Source of the DNA: Geomonas paludis
Lineage (GTDB): Bacteria; Desulfobacterota; Desulfuromonadia; Geobacterales; Geobacteraceae
Direction of reading: 5' to 3'
DNA: 64,000 bases
Assembly: GCF_014193585.1 (NCBI RefSeq)
Contig: NZ_BLXY01000006.1
Coordinates: 62,001 to 126,000, forward strand
Positions 48,551-56,816 of the stretch are shown here, in pieces (position 1 is the first letter of the stretch; each line of letters opens with the position of its first letter). The notes beneath the pieces were generated by a model. That model was given only the letters and a program-made list of their open reading frames with translations, made no database searches and was not told the DNA's origin. Made by a program: the position numbers and the translations under genes.

Positions 48551-49180
48551 ATGATGAGATATGTGAAAGTTGCAGTAGCAGCAATTGCCGCAGTGGTCGC
48601 CGTTTCGCTGGCGACACCGCAGTTTGCGTCCGCGCATTGTGACACCCTCGACGGCCCAGTGATTCAGGACGCGCGCAAAGCGCTCGAATCAAAGAGTGTC
48701 ACCCCGGTACTCAAATGGGTGAAGGAGAAGGATGAAAAGACCGTTATTGCGGCATTCAACAAGGCGGTTGCGGCGAAGGGGAACAAGGCCGAAGCCGCAC
48801 ATAAACAGTTCTTTGCCACGCTGGTGAAGATCCATCGTGCCGGTGAAGGCGCGCCTTTCACCGGTTTGAAACCGGCCGGCGCGGTAGAACCCGCCGTAGC
48901 CGAGGCCGACAAGGCACTGGTGAGTGGATCGGCAGACAACCTGGTGCGGCTGATTACCGAGGATATCACCGCAGGTATCCGGAAACGCTTCGAGCGCGTG
49001 AAGGCGGCGTACCGGCATAAGGACGAAAGCGTCGCGCAGGGCCGGGAGTTCGTCGAGGCCTATGTCGATTACACCCACTTCGTGGAGAAGATGCATCTTG
49101 CCGCCACAGGCACCGCCCACGCGGAACACGATGAGCATGCCCGCCACGCCCCCTCCGGGCACGACGGCAAGAAGCACTGA
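48551..49180 (+). CDS. Periplasmic DUF6448-like protein with His-rich tail
   Basis: This 209-residue protein has a cleavable signal peptide (VAVAAIAAVVAVSLATPQFASA). The mature protein begins HCDTLDGPVIQDARKALE, a segment characteristic of the DUF6448 family, and is largely helical. The C-terminal 25 residues are histidine-rich (HAEHDEHARHAPSGHDGKKH), suggesting metal binding. The biochemical function is unknown. AAGGAG precedes the start. The second ATG at 48554 is equally possible. It is a single gene with its own terminator at 49255. Confidence 0.75.
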   Translation: MMRYVKVAVAAIAAVVAVSLATPQFASAHCDTLDGPVIQDARKALESKSVTPVLKWVKEKDEKTVIAAFNKAVAAKGNKAEAAHKQFFATLVKIHRAGEGAPFTGLKPAGAVEPAVAEADKALVSGSADNLVRLITEDITAGIRKRFERVKAAYRHKDESVAQGREFVEAYVDYTHFVEKMHLAATGTAHAEHDEHARHAPSGHDGKKH

Positions 49181-49254
49181 AAACGGACTCGAAGCGGCTC
49201 CATCGGAGCCCCTTTCCTTTCCCACTCACTGCCGCCCCCCCGATTAGAGAACAT

Positions 49255-49289
49255 ACGCAAGGCACCCTGTATCATGGGGTGCCTTGCGT
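49255..49289 (+). terminator. Rho-independent terminator after the DUF6448-like gene
   Basis: ACGCAAGGCACCC and GGGTGCCTTGCGT form a 13-bp stem around a short loop, followed by ATTCC. The T-run is weak. Confidence 0.7.
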
Positions 49290-49409
49290 ATTCCTCCTCC
49301 ATTACCGGAACATGATCAGGAAAAGTTGGACCGCCCCACTGGACAAATCCATTAACCTGAGCTAATGTTTTTCCGTATCATCTACCACGCCTGAAAAGGA
49401 GGTGCCACG

Positions 49410-50078
49410 GTGCCAGTCATTCCGGAACTCTTAGTCGCACACTTCCAGGATTTGAGCATTAACGACTTCATCGCCCTCATGCTCACCCATGCAGCCAAAG
49501 TCGATGCGCATCCGGCCGTCAAGGAGGGGGCGCCGGAGTACTTCTCCATGGGGGATCAACTGAGGGCACTCGCCGCGGAGCTTGGACAGTGGCGTGACGC
49601 AGCCGCCACGGGGAGCCGCGACGCCAAGGCGAAAAAGCAGGAAGTATGGGAAGCGGGCAAGCTTGCCCTTGCCATGAACGTCCAGCATCTCACCATGCTC
49701 TCGCTGCACCGGAACGATCCGGCCATCCTGCACGACACCGGTTTCGAACTGAAGCAAAAACAACAAACCAGCAAGCCCTCGGTGAATCTACTGGCGGAAA
49801 TACCGGGGATCACCTTGAAGCATACACAATCGGCTTCAGGCCCCGTATCGGGCGCCATCACCGTCGTGCTAAGCCGGCCAAAGAACGCCCCCTGCGAACT
49901 GCAGATGTCGTACGATCCAGCCAACGAGTCGTCCTGGGGTGGTCAGGGTATCCACCAGAAAGCCCGGATAGAGTACAACGGTCTTGAGCCGGCAAGCCGA
50001 GTGTCCTTCAGGGCAAGGCTTCACGTCGAAGGAAAGACCGGCCCATGGTCGCAGGTCGCCACTATCATCGTTTTGTGA
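49410..50078 (+). CDS. Protein of unknown function with C-terminal fibronectin-III-like region
   Basis: This 222-residue protein starts at GTG (AAAGGAGG eight bases upstream). The N-terminal half is helical (about 1-125), including LTHAAKVDAHPAVKEG and a DAKAKKQEVWEAGKL amphipathic segment. The C-terminal half (about 135-222) looks like a fibronectin-III beta-sandwich (ARIEYNGLEPASRVSFRARL, GPWSQVATIIVL). No signal peptide is seen. I do not recognise a named family. A second copy of its 3' end and terminator exists 2.7 kb upstream, so this locus once had a paralogue or has been rearranged. Confidence 0.65.
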   Translation: MPVIPELLVAHFQDLSINDFIALMLTHAAKVDAHPAVKEGAPEYFSMGDQLRALAAELGQWRDAAATGSRDAKAKKQEVWEAGKLALAMNVQHLTMLSLHRNDPAILHDTGFELKQKQQTSKPSVNLLAEIPGITLKHTQSASGPVSGAITVVLSRPKNAPCELQMSYDPANESSWGGQGIHQKARIEYNGLEPASRVSFRARLHVEGKTGPWSQVATIIVL

Positions 50079-50160
50079 ACATCGCCCTTGCGAGAGGAAC
50101 AGAAACGCGGCTGCATGAAGATGCAGCCGCGTTTTTATGTGCTCCGGTGACTTCGCTGTT
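50064..50160 (+). repeat. Second copy of the 98-bp gene-end/terminator repeat
   Basis: This is the copy attached to the intact gene. The hairpin AAACGCGGCTGCAT / ATGCAGCCGCGTTT with TTTTTA (50103-50137) is a strong rho-independent terminator for the gene ending at 50078. Confidence 0.85.
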
Positions 50161-50171
50161 ATTTTATCCCC

Positions 50172-50682
50172 TACAAAAAAAACCGGCTCCCGTTTCCCGA
50201 AAACCAGTTCTACATTGGCCCTATATGGTTCCGCATTAGGACGACCTGGTTCCAGATTGAGACGAACTGGTTCCAAATTGGAGGAAACCGGAGCCGTTTC
50301 CACCAAACCCTTTCCATTTTTAGAAAAACGGAACCCGTTTCCTGAAAACTGGTTCGGCATTAGACCGAAATGGTTCCGGATTAGAGTCGATTGGACCCGT
50401 TTCCCGAAATTCCCCTTCCGTCTGTAGAAAAACGGCACCCATTTCCGAAAAAACTGGTTCCGCATTAGACCGACTGGTTCCAGATTAGAGCGACCCGAAT
50501 CCGTTTTCCCGAAAACCCCTCCCATTTTTAGAAAAACGGCACCCGTTTCCCAAAAACTGATTCCGCATTAAACCGAACTGGCTCTAGATCAGAGCGAACC
50601 GGATCCGTTTTCCCGAAAGGCTTTTCCGATTTTAGAAAAACGGCACTCGTTTTCCGCAAATCGGTTTCACATCGGACGAACG
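50172..50682. repeat. Noncoding satellite array: exact 104-bp period with 22-bp sub-repeats
   Basis: The anchor TAGAAAAACGG recurs at 50321, 50425, 50529 and 50633, exactly 104 bp apart each time, with a diverged first unit from about 50172 that is 45 bp longer. Each full unit holds two copies of a roughly 22-bp module (type ACTGGTTCCGCATTAGACCGA). The first unit has four. The units also contain AAACGG-CAC-CCGTTT palindromes. Unit identity is roughly 75-85% by eye. No open frame crosses it. It is not CRISPR: there are no identical repeats with unique spacers. Confidence 0.85.
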
Positions 50683-50693
50683 CGGGAGTTATA

Positions 50694-50724
50694 TAAAAAG
50701 AGGTCGCTCTTTTCCAAAGCGACC
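50694..50724 (-). terminator. Rho-independent terminator of the receiver-protein gene
   Basis: On the minus strand GGTCGCT and AGCGACC pair and are followed by TCTTTTTAT. It lies 14 bp past the stop codon. Confidence 0.8.
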
Positions 50725-50737
50725 CCTTCTCTAAACC

Positions 50738-51151
50738 TCAGATCTCGCCCGGCTCAAGGACGCCGTGTTGAACCATCATCTCGAGCAGTTTGTCACGATG
50801 GCAGGGCTTGGAGATGTAGCCGTCCGCCACCCCGTCCAGAAGCGTCTCCCCCATCCCCCAAGGGAAGGTCCCTGCACTTACAACGAAGATCTTGCTCGGC
50901 GAGGCGCAGGACTCTGCCCTGGAGGTTTCAAGGGAGCGGATCTTCCTGATCAAGCCGTGCCCGCTTAATTCAGGCATGGTAAGATCGCAGCAGATCAAGT
51001 CGAAGGACTCCCCTTTCAGCCACTTAGGCTCGATAATGCTCCATGCCTCTTTCCCACTGGTAACAATCGTGCAGTCGAAGCTCTTCCTGAGCATCGTAGC
51101 CAGCATCTCTGCGGAGAACTCCTCGTCGTCGACTATCAAACATGTCTTCAT
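50738..51151 (-). CDS. Stand-alone response-regulator receiver protein
   Basis: This 137-residue protein is one receiver domain: acidic pair D8/D9 (LIVDDEEF), phosphoacceptor Asp in DLICCDLTMPE (about residue 56), switch Ser (VVSAG) and the conserved Lys in GYISKPCHRDK. There is no output domain, so it works by protein-protein contact as CheY or phosphorelay intermediates do. No partner kinase is adjacent. GAGGGG precedes the ATG. It sits between the satellite array and the genomic island. Confidence 0.9.
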   Translation of the reverse strand: MKTCLIVDDEEFSAEMLATMLRKSFDCTIVTSGKEAWSIIEPKWLKGESFDLICCDLTMPELSGHGLIRKIRSLETSRAESCASPSKIFVVSAGTFPWGMGETLLDGVADGYISKPCHRDKLLEMMVQHGVLEPGEI

Positions 51152-51468
51152 TTTTCCCCTCTTCGCATCTTGTACGGACCAAGTCGAGGCAGGCCACGAC
51201 AGAGAGGCAAGCCGAGGTCCCTATGGGGTCGTATCGACAATTTCGTCGCCGCGCTGAAGAGAAATCAGTCACATTACCAAGGAATTCAGAAGACGAGAAG
51301 CAAGTGATCTACTAAGTCGATGCATCGCGGCAGGAATGCCGCTATTACAGGTGGGGGCTGGGGGGCAGCGCTTGACACGCGACAACGTTACCTCTAATTG
51401 CTCGGGACCGCTTCCGGGAATTTGGAATCGGTAAGTGGACGGGGCATGTAGTGGGTGGGAATGCAAAA
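51152..51468. other. Spacer left of the island
   Basis: No gene is seen. From about 51340 the sequence resembles the block near 58100-58237 inside the island. The segment from 51445 to 51499 (CATGTAGTGGGTGG, then the palindrome) matches 58183-58237 almost exactly. These related blocks suggest repeated recombination at the island ends. Confidence 0.5.
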
Positions 51469-51591
51469 GGGGACTGGCACCTGTCGGAGCCAGTCCCCTG
51501 AAAATGAAAAAGGCGCCAGGTTCTAAACCGGGCGCCTCTTGTATATTGGTTGCGGGGATAGGATTTGAACCTATGACCTTCGGGTTATGAG
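51469..51591. repeat. Left direct repeat of the island: palindrome, terminator and 3' half of tRNA-fMet
   Basis: These 123 bp match 59579-59701 with one mismatch. They contain the palindrome (arms GGGGACTGGC and GCCAGTCCCC), a GGCGCC-stem terminator and, at 51547-51591, the 3' part of an initiator tRNA-Met gene from the anticodon to CCA on the minus strand. Identity stops exactly within the anticodon arm. This is the displaced end of the tRNA gene created by integration. Confidence 0.9.
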
Positions 51592-51748
51592 AGAAACCTC
51601 CCCCTGACAACCCACTAAAGAGAATCAATGACTTGCAGTTATTCCTATGAGTTAACGGCCTCCACCCACACAGCATATAACACATGTTGACCATGCTTGC
51701 AAGAAATTAGGGTACAAGTTAGGAGCCAATGGCACTTATCCTGCCAAA

Positions 51749-52381
51749 TCATTTTTGAGCATGTTTCAATTTCAATAGTTCAAAAAACTGTATTTCAGCT
51801 TGTTCTTGTTCTTCGACAGTGTCGGCAAACGCAACCTTCTTCGCCAAGGTCGACGACAAATTATTGACTGGCTTTCTGTTAGTAAATTTATAAAATCTAT
51901 ACAAATCACATGCAATTGCAGTATTTTTTCCTTCATCACTAATTGGCCTGTAAACAAGACCAGGAACTAGTATTTCAATATGGTCATTGTAGGAATGAAA
52001 ATGCGGATGCACTATGATGTAATCTTTAGGCTTGTTTGGAAAGGTTTTCCTGTTTGAATTTTTAAGTACATTTTTACCACTTTTAGGACCGTTACAATCT
52101 TTGCATGCAATACATAAATTTTGTGGTTCGAACATAAACTTTGGCTTCATGATCCTAGGTATGATATGTTCAATATCCCACGCCATATTGTGATCAATTT
52201 GTATTTTTTGTTGACAATATGGACATGTATAATTTTGAATTACCTTGTAGTACTCCTTTATTTCAGTTTTAATATCGGTGAATTTAGCATCACTCCAATC
52301 TTGAGGGGCTAACGGAGTCCCCTTACAAGCATCTAAAATATCAAGACTTTCTTTTGAATAGACAATAGGTGCTGGAATCAT
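51749..52381 (-). CDS. ptuB: HNH endonuclease, Septu PtuB-like
   Basis: This 210-residue protein has a zinc-supported HNH fold: CPYC (C53, C56), the EHIIPR segment with His72, NLC with N88, and a second zinc pair CIACKDC (C93, C96) followed by NGPKSGK. The start overlaps the stop of the ATPase gene upstream by four bases. An AAA ATPase followed by a small HNH nuclease is the defining arrangement of the Septu antiphage system, in which PtuA-type ATPase complexes hold the PtuB nuclease. The low GC content supports transfer. The assignment rests on motif and gene order, so a related ATPase-HNH pair outside Septu is possible. Confidence 0.8.
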   Translation of the reverse strand: MIPAPIVYSKESLDILDACKGTPLAPQDWSDAKFTDIKTEIKEYYKVIQNYTCPYCQQKIQIDHNMAWDIEHIIPRIMKPKFMFEPQNLCIACKDCNGPKSGKNVLKNSNRKTFPNKPKDYIIVHPHFHSYNDHIEILVPGLVYRPISDEGKNTAIACDLYRFYKFTNRKPVNNLSSTLAKKVAFADTVEEQEQAEIQFFELLKLKHAQK

Positions 52382-53685
52382 ATATTCAACACCTCCATAG
52401 CTTTCGTGAGGGTTGAAACCAATTTGCTGACAGGATCGGCAGAATCAATAGGCTTGGAAAGCGATTTTAATTCTACAGCACGACTCTTAAAATCATCAGT
52501 GAGTTGACTTTCCGAAGTGATAATACTCAATAACTCTAAAGCTTCGGTCATCAGATATTCATTTTGGTGACCGGGAGCTTTAAAAATTTTGGCTAACTGA
52601 AAATCAGAAGATCTATTACAATATTGCACAGATGAGTAGGTTTTCAGATCGTCCATGGCAAGTATAAAACAATGATCCTTGGTCAACCTAGAAATAATTT
52701 GAGGAGAATGAGTAGCTATAATAAATTGACATCCTCGATAATGACTAAATGTTGAAGCCAAACTTTCCATATACTTTTCTTGCCATTCTGGATGCAGACT
52801 AATTTCAGGCTCGTCGATGCATATCAAACTGTTATCTTCAATTTCACTGGCTATCCCTAGAAGGTTTGTCAGAATACATCTTTCACCAGAACTTGTGTTT
52901 TTTATTGAAATTTCAACATCACCATTAATTCTTGTTAGACGTAAATCAGAATACGCTATAAAGCCAGCGTCCATCAATGTGCATATATCTTCGTACAATT
53001 CCATACTTCCATAACTAATACCTCTCCCTGTAAAGTCAAGAGAAATATCAAAAATGCTTTCTCTATAATATTCAGTCAATCTACTATAGGACTCCCCTAA
53101 AAATTCAGCCCTATCAGTACTCATACGTTTAAATTTTACCAAATAATCAATGAAGGATTCAATGTCGTTATTTGGCTTCCGTAAGATGTATGGATTTCTA
53201 CTAATACGAAACCTAGCAGTAAGGGAAGGATAGAAGCCTAACATATGGAACGTTTCAGCCAACTTGGCGAGGTTTTCCCGACTTTTTTGTGTGGAGAGAA
53301 CCAACGAATTTAAAATCTTTGAAATTTGTGATGCACTAGACATCTGCCTAGATGTTTCTCTATACCCTAAGTATTTATAGACGCCTTTAGGCCCTCTATC
53401 CCCCCTAGAAGAATTTGGGAATCTATCAAAGGGGGTTGCAGTGATTGCGATAATTTTGTTTAAAAATTCAAAATTATATAGATTGTTAGTATTAAACAGT
53501 CCGGTGGATCTTTCTTCCTTTAAAGCTTTTCTGGCAGTTTTGATTATGTATCCAAGAAGTGAGCTTTTACCTGTTGCATTTTTGCCTATGAGAATGGTAA
53601 ACACGTTATCGTGCTCACCGACCACACTATTAATCAATTGGTATTTTCTGTTTTTGTAGTTGATGACATGCAAATGCGACGACAT
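52378..53685 (-). CDS. ptuA: AAA ATPase, Septu PtuA-like
   Basis: This 435-residue SMC/OLD-type ATPase has Walker A LIGKNATGKSS (K40), an ABC-like signature SSGERCILTNLLG, Walker B LICIDEPEISLHP and the H-loop FIIATHSPQIIS. There is no TOPRIM domain, so it is not an OLD nuclease. The downstream HNH gene, overlapping by four bases, supplies the nuclease. In Septu the ATPase senses infection and controls the HNH partner. It starts 52 bp after the hamB stop, so all defence genes are probably one transcript. Confidence 0.82.
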   Translation of the reverse strand: MSSHLHVINYKNRKYQLINSVVGEHDNVFTILIGKNATGKSSLLGYIIKTARKALKEERSTGLFNTNNLYNFEFLNKIIAITATPFDRFPNSSRGDRGPKGVYKYLGYRETSRQMSSASQISKILNSLVLSTQKSRENLAKLAETFHMLGFYPSLTARFRISRNPYILRKPNNDIESFIDYLVKFKRMSTDRAEFLGESYSRLTEYYRESIFDISLDFTGRGISYGSMELYEDICTLMDAGFIAYSDLRLTRINGDVEISIKNTSSGERCILTNLLGIASEIEDNSLICIDEPEISLHPEWQEKYMESLASTFSHYRGCQFIIATHSPQIISRLTKDHCFILAMDDLKTYSSVQYCNRSSDFQLAKIFKAPGHQNEYLMTEALELLSIITSESQLTDDFKSRAVELKSLSKPIDSADPVSKLVSTLTKAMEVLNI

Positions 53686-53737
53686 TTATAACCTCTTAAA
53701 TAAAAATATAATGCACATCATTTAACACCACAGTATC

Positions 53738-55903
53738 TCATCGAGCTTTACGCGAGGCATTTCGCCCGATACCTTGCTGGAAGTCCTCAATAACTCTTCT
53801 TTCAAAAGTTGTATCTGCAAACTGTGACAGTTCTCGGTTTCGAAGTGCATTAACCACTGACTCTAGGTTATCATCTTTTCCAAAAATTCTCTTTGACAAC
53901 AATTTTTCTGATATTTCGGTTGGTAAACCATACTCCTCTAGTGAGGAAAAAGAAGTGGGCTGGAAAAGGTGTTCAATAGACGCAGCAAAAGAAGTGTAAT
54001 TACAGCCACTAACTCCTCTTCGAGAAAGTACGTAATTAGCTATCTCACTAAGAGCATTTAAATATTTGGGGTAATTGTACGAAGCCCATCCCCTAAGAAA
54101 AGCTAAAACATCTTCAACAGCGTCATCTGGTGATTTACCTTTGTCAATTTGGTTTTTAATCATATTTTTTTTAAAATTAGCAACGCTTCGGGTTTTGTAC
54201 AATTCCCAGATCCAATACGTCATCATCTTTGAGGAACGCATTGCACTTTGGCGAGCTGACGATGCCCCTCCCAACTTGTCCCAAATAATTTCGGAGGAAA
54301 ATAGTATGTCCTCCCATTGGGGCCTCGACGACCAGCAGCATTTATTCAGTTCACGAATGTCGAGGCCAAAAAGATATTTTGCGGTATCGAGTAAATATTC
54401 AGGTTCAATATTCGAAATATGTTTCAACAAATCAATTGGCAACACATCCTGGTGTAGTAGCTTGTCTACACGTCCCCTAATTGATTGAGGTATTTGTTCG
54501 GACGGAAGCTGTATTAACAAACTGCTAGGCGTCTTATCCGTTGGATTGATTGCTGGCATGTCAACAAAAGGTAATGTTTCTTGGGGCGGTGTTTCAAACA
54601 CATACACATGCCCAATAAAATGCCTAAACATTCTTCCAGAACGTCCCCTGATGTTGTTAAAGGTGAAAAATTCGAGAGGTTTCTTGTCAAGTTTACTATC
54701 GTAAACTATGACATTTTTGGCTGCAGTATTGACCCCTTCTATTAGAGTAGAAGTACAAAGAAGAAGTTTAAGTTTCCCTTCTTCAAACGCTCTAACCATG
54801 AATCTACCAAGAGATCGAGGAAGCCTTCCGTGATGTATCCCAATTCCATGTTTGAGTGCTACCGATACGAGCCATTGGTCATGGTAATGATCAGCTGTCC
54901 ATTTTGCTGCTTCTATTATTTCCAGGTCTTTTGATTGCTCAACGTGGCGAAGTTCAAGGTACTCTTTCAATACGTTTCTCGTACTGGCAGGCGACTGGCA
55001 ATAAATCATTGTCTGTCCATCTAAAGAGTCCAATAAACGAGCCAATGCTTCTGGTTTATTAGGTTTTTTAGAAATCAGATGCAGTTCAATAGCAACTGTT
55101 TGGAAATCCTCTATAAGAAAACTACACCGAAGCCGTTCTCTTGCGATGTCTGGAATCGACTTAATTGATGGCCCGAGCATATAAAATTGTGCACCGGTCT
55201 TTAAAAGTTTCAATAACACTTGGTTCAACTGAGTAGCACGTCCACCATCATTTGCAATTGAAAGTTTGTAAAACTCGTCTATAACAAAAAAATCTACTTT
55301 TGGTATTTCATGTTCTAGCGAAAAAAACCGCTCTTGAGTGCAAACGAAAATATTGCGGTCGCCTAACCGCTGATTGCTTGTTGTTATAATTGCATATTTG
55401 TCAACAAATCTCGACATTCTTCGTCTAGTTTCTTCCACCAGAGCGAGGGTAGGAACAATCACAACTATGTTTTCAAAATCTTTGGAGGAAATTACGATAT
55501 CGATAAGAAGACTTTTACCAAATGAGGTAGGCGCGCTCAAAATGACCGATTCGCCGGACAGAAGTTTTCGCAGGATTCGTCCTTGTGCACTGTGGAGTAC
55601 AATATCCTCCATCACACCATCAGCACGATGGACTGCATGCAAAATTGCGCTCCGCAATGAGAGGTTGGTTAAGCCAGAACCTCCAACATAGGGAAACAAG
55701 CCAACCTGCATGGATAACTCATCAAGTATGTTTTGATACTCCTGTTTAAGCTGGTCCCTCATTTCCAATGCGCGGATTACGAACTCACGTCCCACTGAGG
55801 GATCAATGGAAGATACGCTTGAAATGGCTGCCAGAACTCCAAAAGGGTTTTGCACCCATTTTTTTGAACCGAGTAGCTGTCTTATTTCCTGAGTATTCAT
55901 CAT
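53738..55903 (-). CDS. hamB: Hachiman helicase HamB-like (superfamily 2)
   Basis: This 721-residue SF2 helicase has motif I SAPTSFGKS (K130), motif II DEFY (209-212) instead of DEAD or DEAH, a second RecA domain with LLCTSTLIEGVN and motif VI NNIRGRSGRMF. About 280 C-terminal residues have no recognised domain. Its start overlaps the end of the HamA gene by four bases, the arrangement of Hachiman operons, where the helicase senses damaged or phage DNA and restrains the HamA nuclease. Confidence 0.85.
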   Translation of the reverse strand: MMNTQEIRQLLGSKKWVQNPFGVLAAISSVSSIDPSVGREFVIRALEMRDQLKQEYQNILDELSMQVGLFPYVGGSGLTNLSLRSAILHAVHRADGVMEDIVLHSAQGRILRKLLSGESVILSAPTSFGKSLLIDIVISSKDFENIVVIVPTLALVEETRRRMSRFVDKYAIITTSNQRLGDRNIFVCTQERFFSLEHEIPKVDFFVIDEFYKLSIANDGGRATQLNQVLLKLLKTGAQFYMLGPSIKSIPDIARERLRCSFLIEDFQTVAIELHLISKKPNKPEALARLLDSLDGQTMIYCQSPASTRNVLKEYLELRHVEQSKDLEIIEAAKWTADHYHDQWLVSVALKHGIGIHHGRLPRSLGRFMVRAFEEGKLKLLLCTSTLIEGVNTAAKNVIVYDSKLDKKPLEFFTFNNIRGRSGRMFRHFIGHVYVFETPPQETLPFVDMPAINPTDKTPSSLLIQLPSEQIPQSIRGRVDKLLHQDVLPIDLLKHISNIEPEYLLDTAKYLFGLDIRELNKCCWSSRPQWEDILFSSEIIWDKLGGASSARQSAMRSSKMMTYWIWELYKTRSVANFKKNMIKNQIDKGKSPDDAVEDVLAFLRGWASYNYPKYLNALSEIANYVLSRRGVSGCNYTSFAASIEHLFQPTSFSSLEEYGLPTEISEKLLSKRIFGKDDNLESVVNALRNRELSQFADTTFERRVIEDFQQGIGRNASRKAR

Positions 55904-56769
55904 GCCTGCAGCGCCTTAAGCTTTGAATGGAGAGCCGTAACCAGAGCAACCTTCTCGTGCAGCGGGATAAAGATCACATGTACTGTTAAGGGCAACTTTT
56001 CCTTAAACTGCGCTTCGTATTTTTTTTCAAGTTTCATTCGCATTTTTTTAAAAGCGGCAGACATCTCTTTGCGGATATTATCTAAATATTCGTCATCAGA
56101 TTTAGAGGTATTTCTGACTACATCACTATCATAAGTCAACAAAACAGGAATGCACGCCTTTTTAAAAACTTCGTCAAGAGAATGATTTCCATCAAGTAAG
56201 TCATTCAATGAGTTAGCTTCAGGCCAAGCAGGGTCAATTTTATTCCTTATTAATATAAATTCGTTTTTAAGGTAATCTGTTTCTAGATGAGTTATTATTT
56301 CATCACAAACATCATCTATCGCCCTAGTAATGTCATTATAAAATTTTGTTTCCCCGATCCAAAGTTCCAAATGCTGATCTTTCTTTACCACATGGACCGC
56401 ATCGAACCCTTCAACCGTTTTATTTACAGAACTTTTATAATAAATTTTGCTAATTGCAGGTATAGTTTTGTAGATTTGCCTGATCGCTATATGAAGAAGT
56501 AGTTCTCCAAACTCCCCTCTCGATCCATATTTATCAGTCTGATAAATGATTCTAGCAGCTTTCTTTGTAAGACGTACAGCATTATGATGCCCTATTTCTT
56601 TCAATTCTGAATGACTCAAGGCAAACTCTGGTAGCCACTCCATTACATGGTCGGCAAGTTGATTATTTCTCCATTTTCCACGCTCAAACCCTGCACAAAG
56701 TGCTGAGTCATCGCCTTTGCCGCTATGATCGTGCAAAACTAAGCTGAGGAAATAATCAGGATGATTCAT
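55900..56769 (-). CDS. hamA: Hachiman effector HamA-like (DUF1837)
   Basis: This 289-residue protein matches DUF1837 in the core YGSRGEFGELLLHIAIRQIY, GFDAVHVV and LELWIGETKFY. These give a PD-(D/E)XK-like set: Glu86/Glu89, Asp123, Glu140 and Lys142, so nuclease activity is expected. Paired with the overlapping helicase gene it makes a complete Hachiman system, in which HamA degrades DNA once released by HamB. It starts 47 bp after the DUF3223 gene. Confidence 0.87.
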   Translation of the reverse strand: MNHPDYFLSLVLHDHSGKGDDSALCAGFERGKWRNNQLADHVMEWLPEFALSHSELKEIGHHNAVRLTKKAARIIYQTDKYGSRGEFGELLLHIAIRQIYKTIPAISKIYYKSSVNKTVEGFDAVHVVKKDQHLELWIGETKFYNDITRAIDDVCDEIITHLETDYLKNEFILIRNKIDPAWPEANSLNDLLDGNHSLDEVFKKACIPVLLTYDSDVVRNTSKSDDEYLDNIRKEMSAAFKKMRMKLEKKYEAQFKEKLPLTVHVIFIPLHEKVALVTALHSKLKALQA

Positions 56770-56816
56770 AATAACCTTATATTGAAACGAGAGAAGTTCT
56801 TTGAATCTTCAAAATA

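Noticed and set aside
50172-50682. Possible CRISPR array
   Set aside because: The period is 104 bp with diverged units throughout, there are no identical repeats separated by unique spacers, and no cas genes are present.
51269-51694. Minus-strand frame containing a KVIGSNPIPATN-like peptide
   Set aside because: That peptide is the well-known artefact of translating a tRNA T-arm. Here it comes from the tRNA-fMet 3' fragment in the island repeat.
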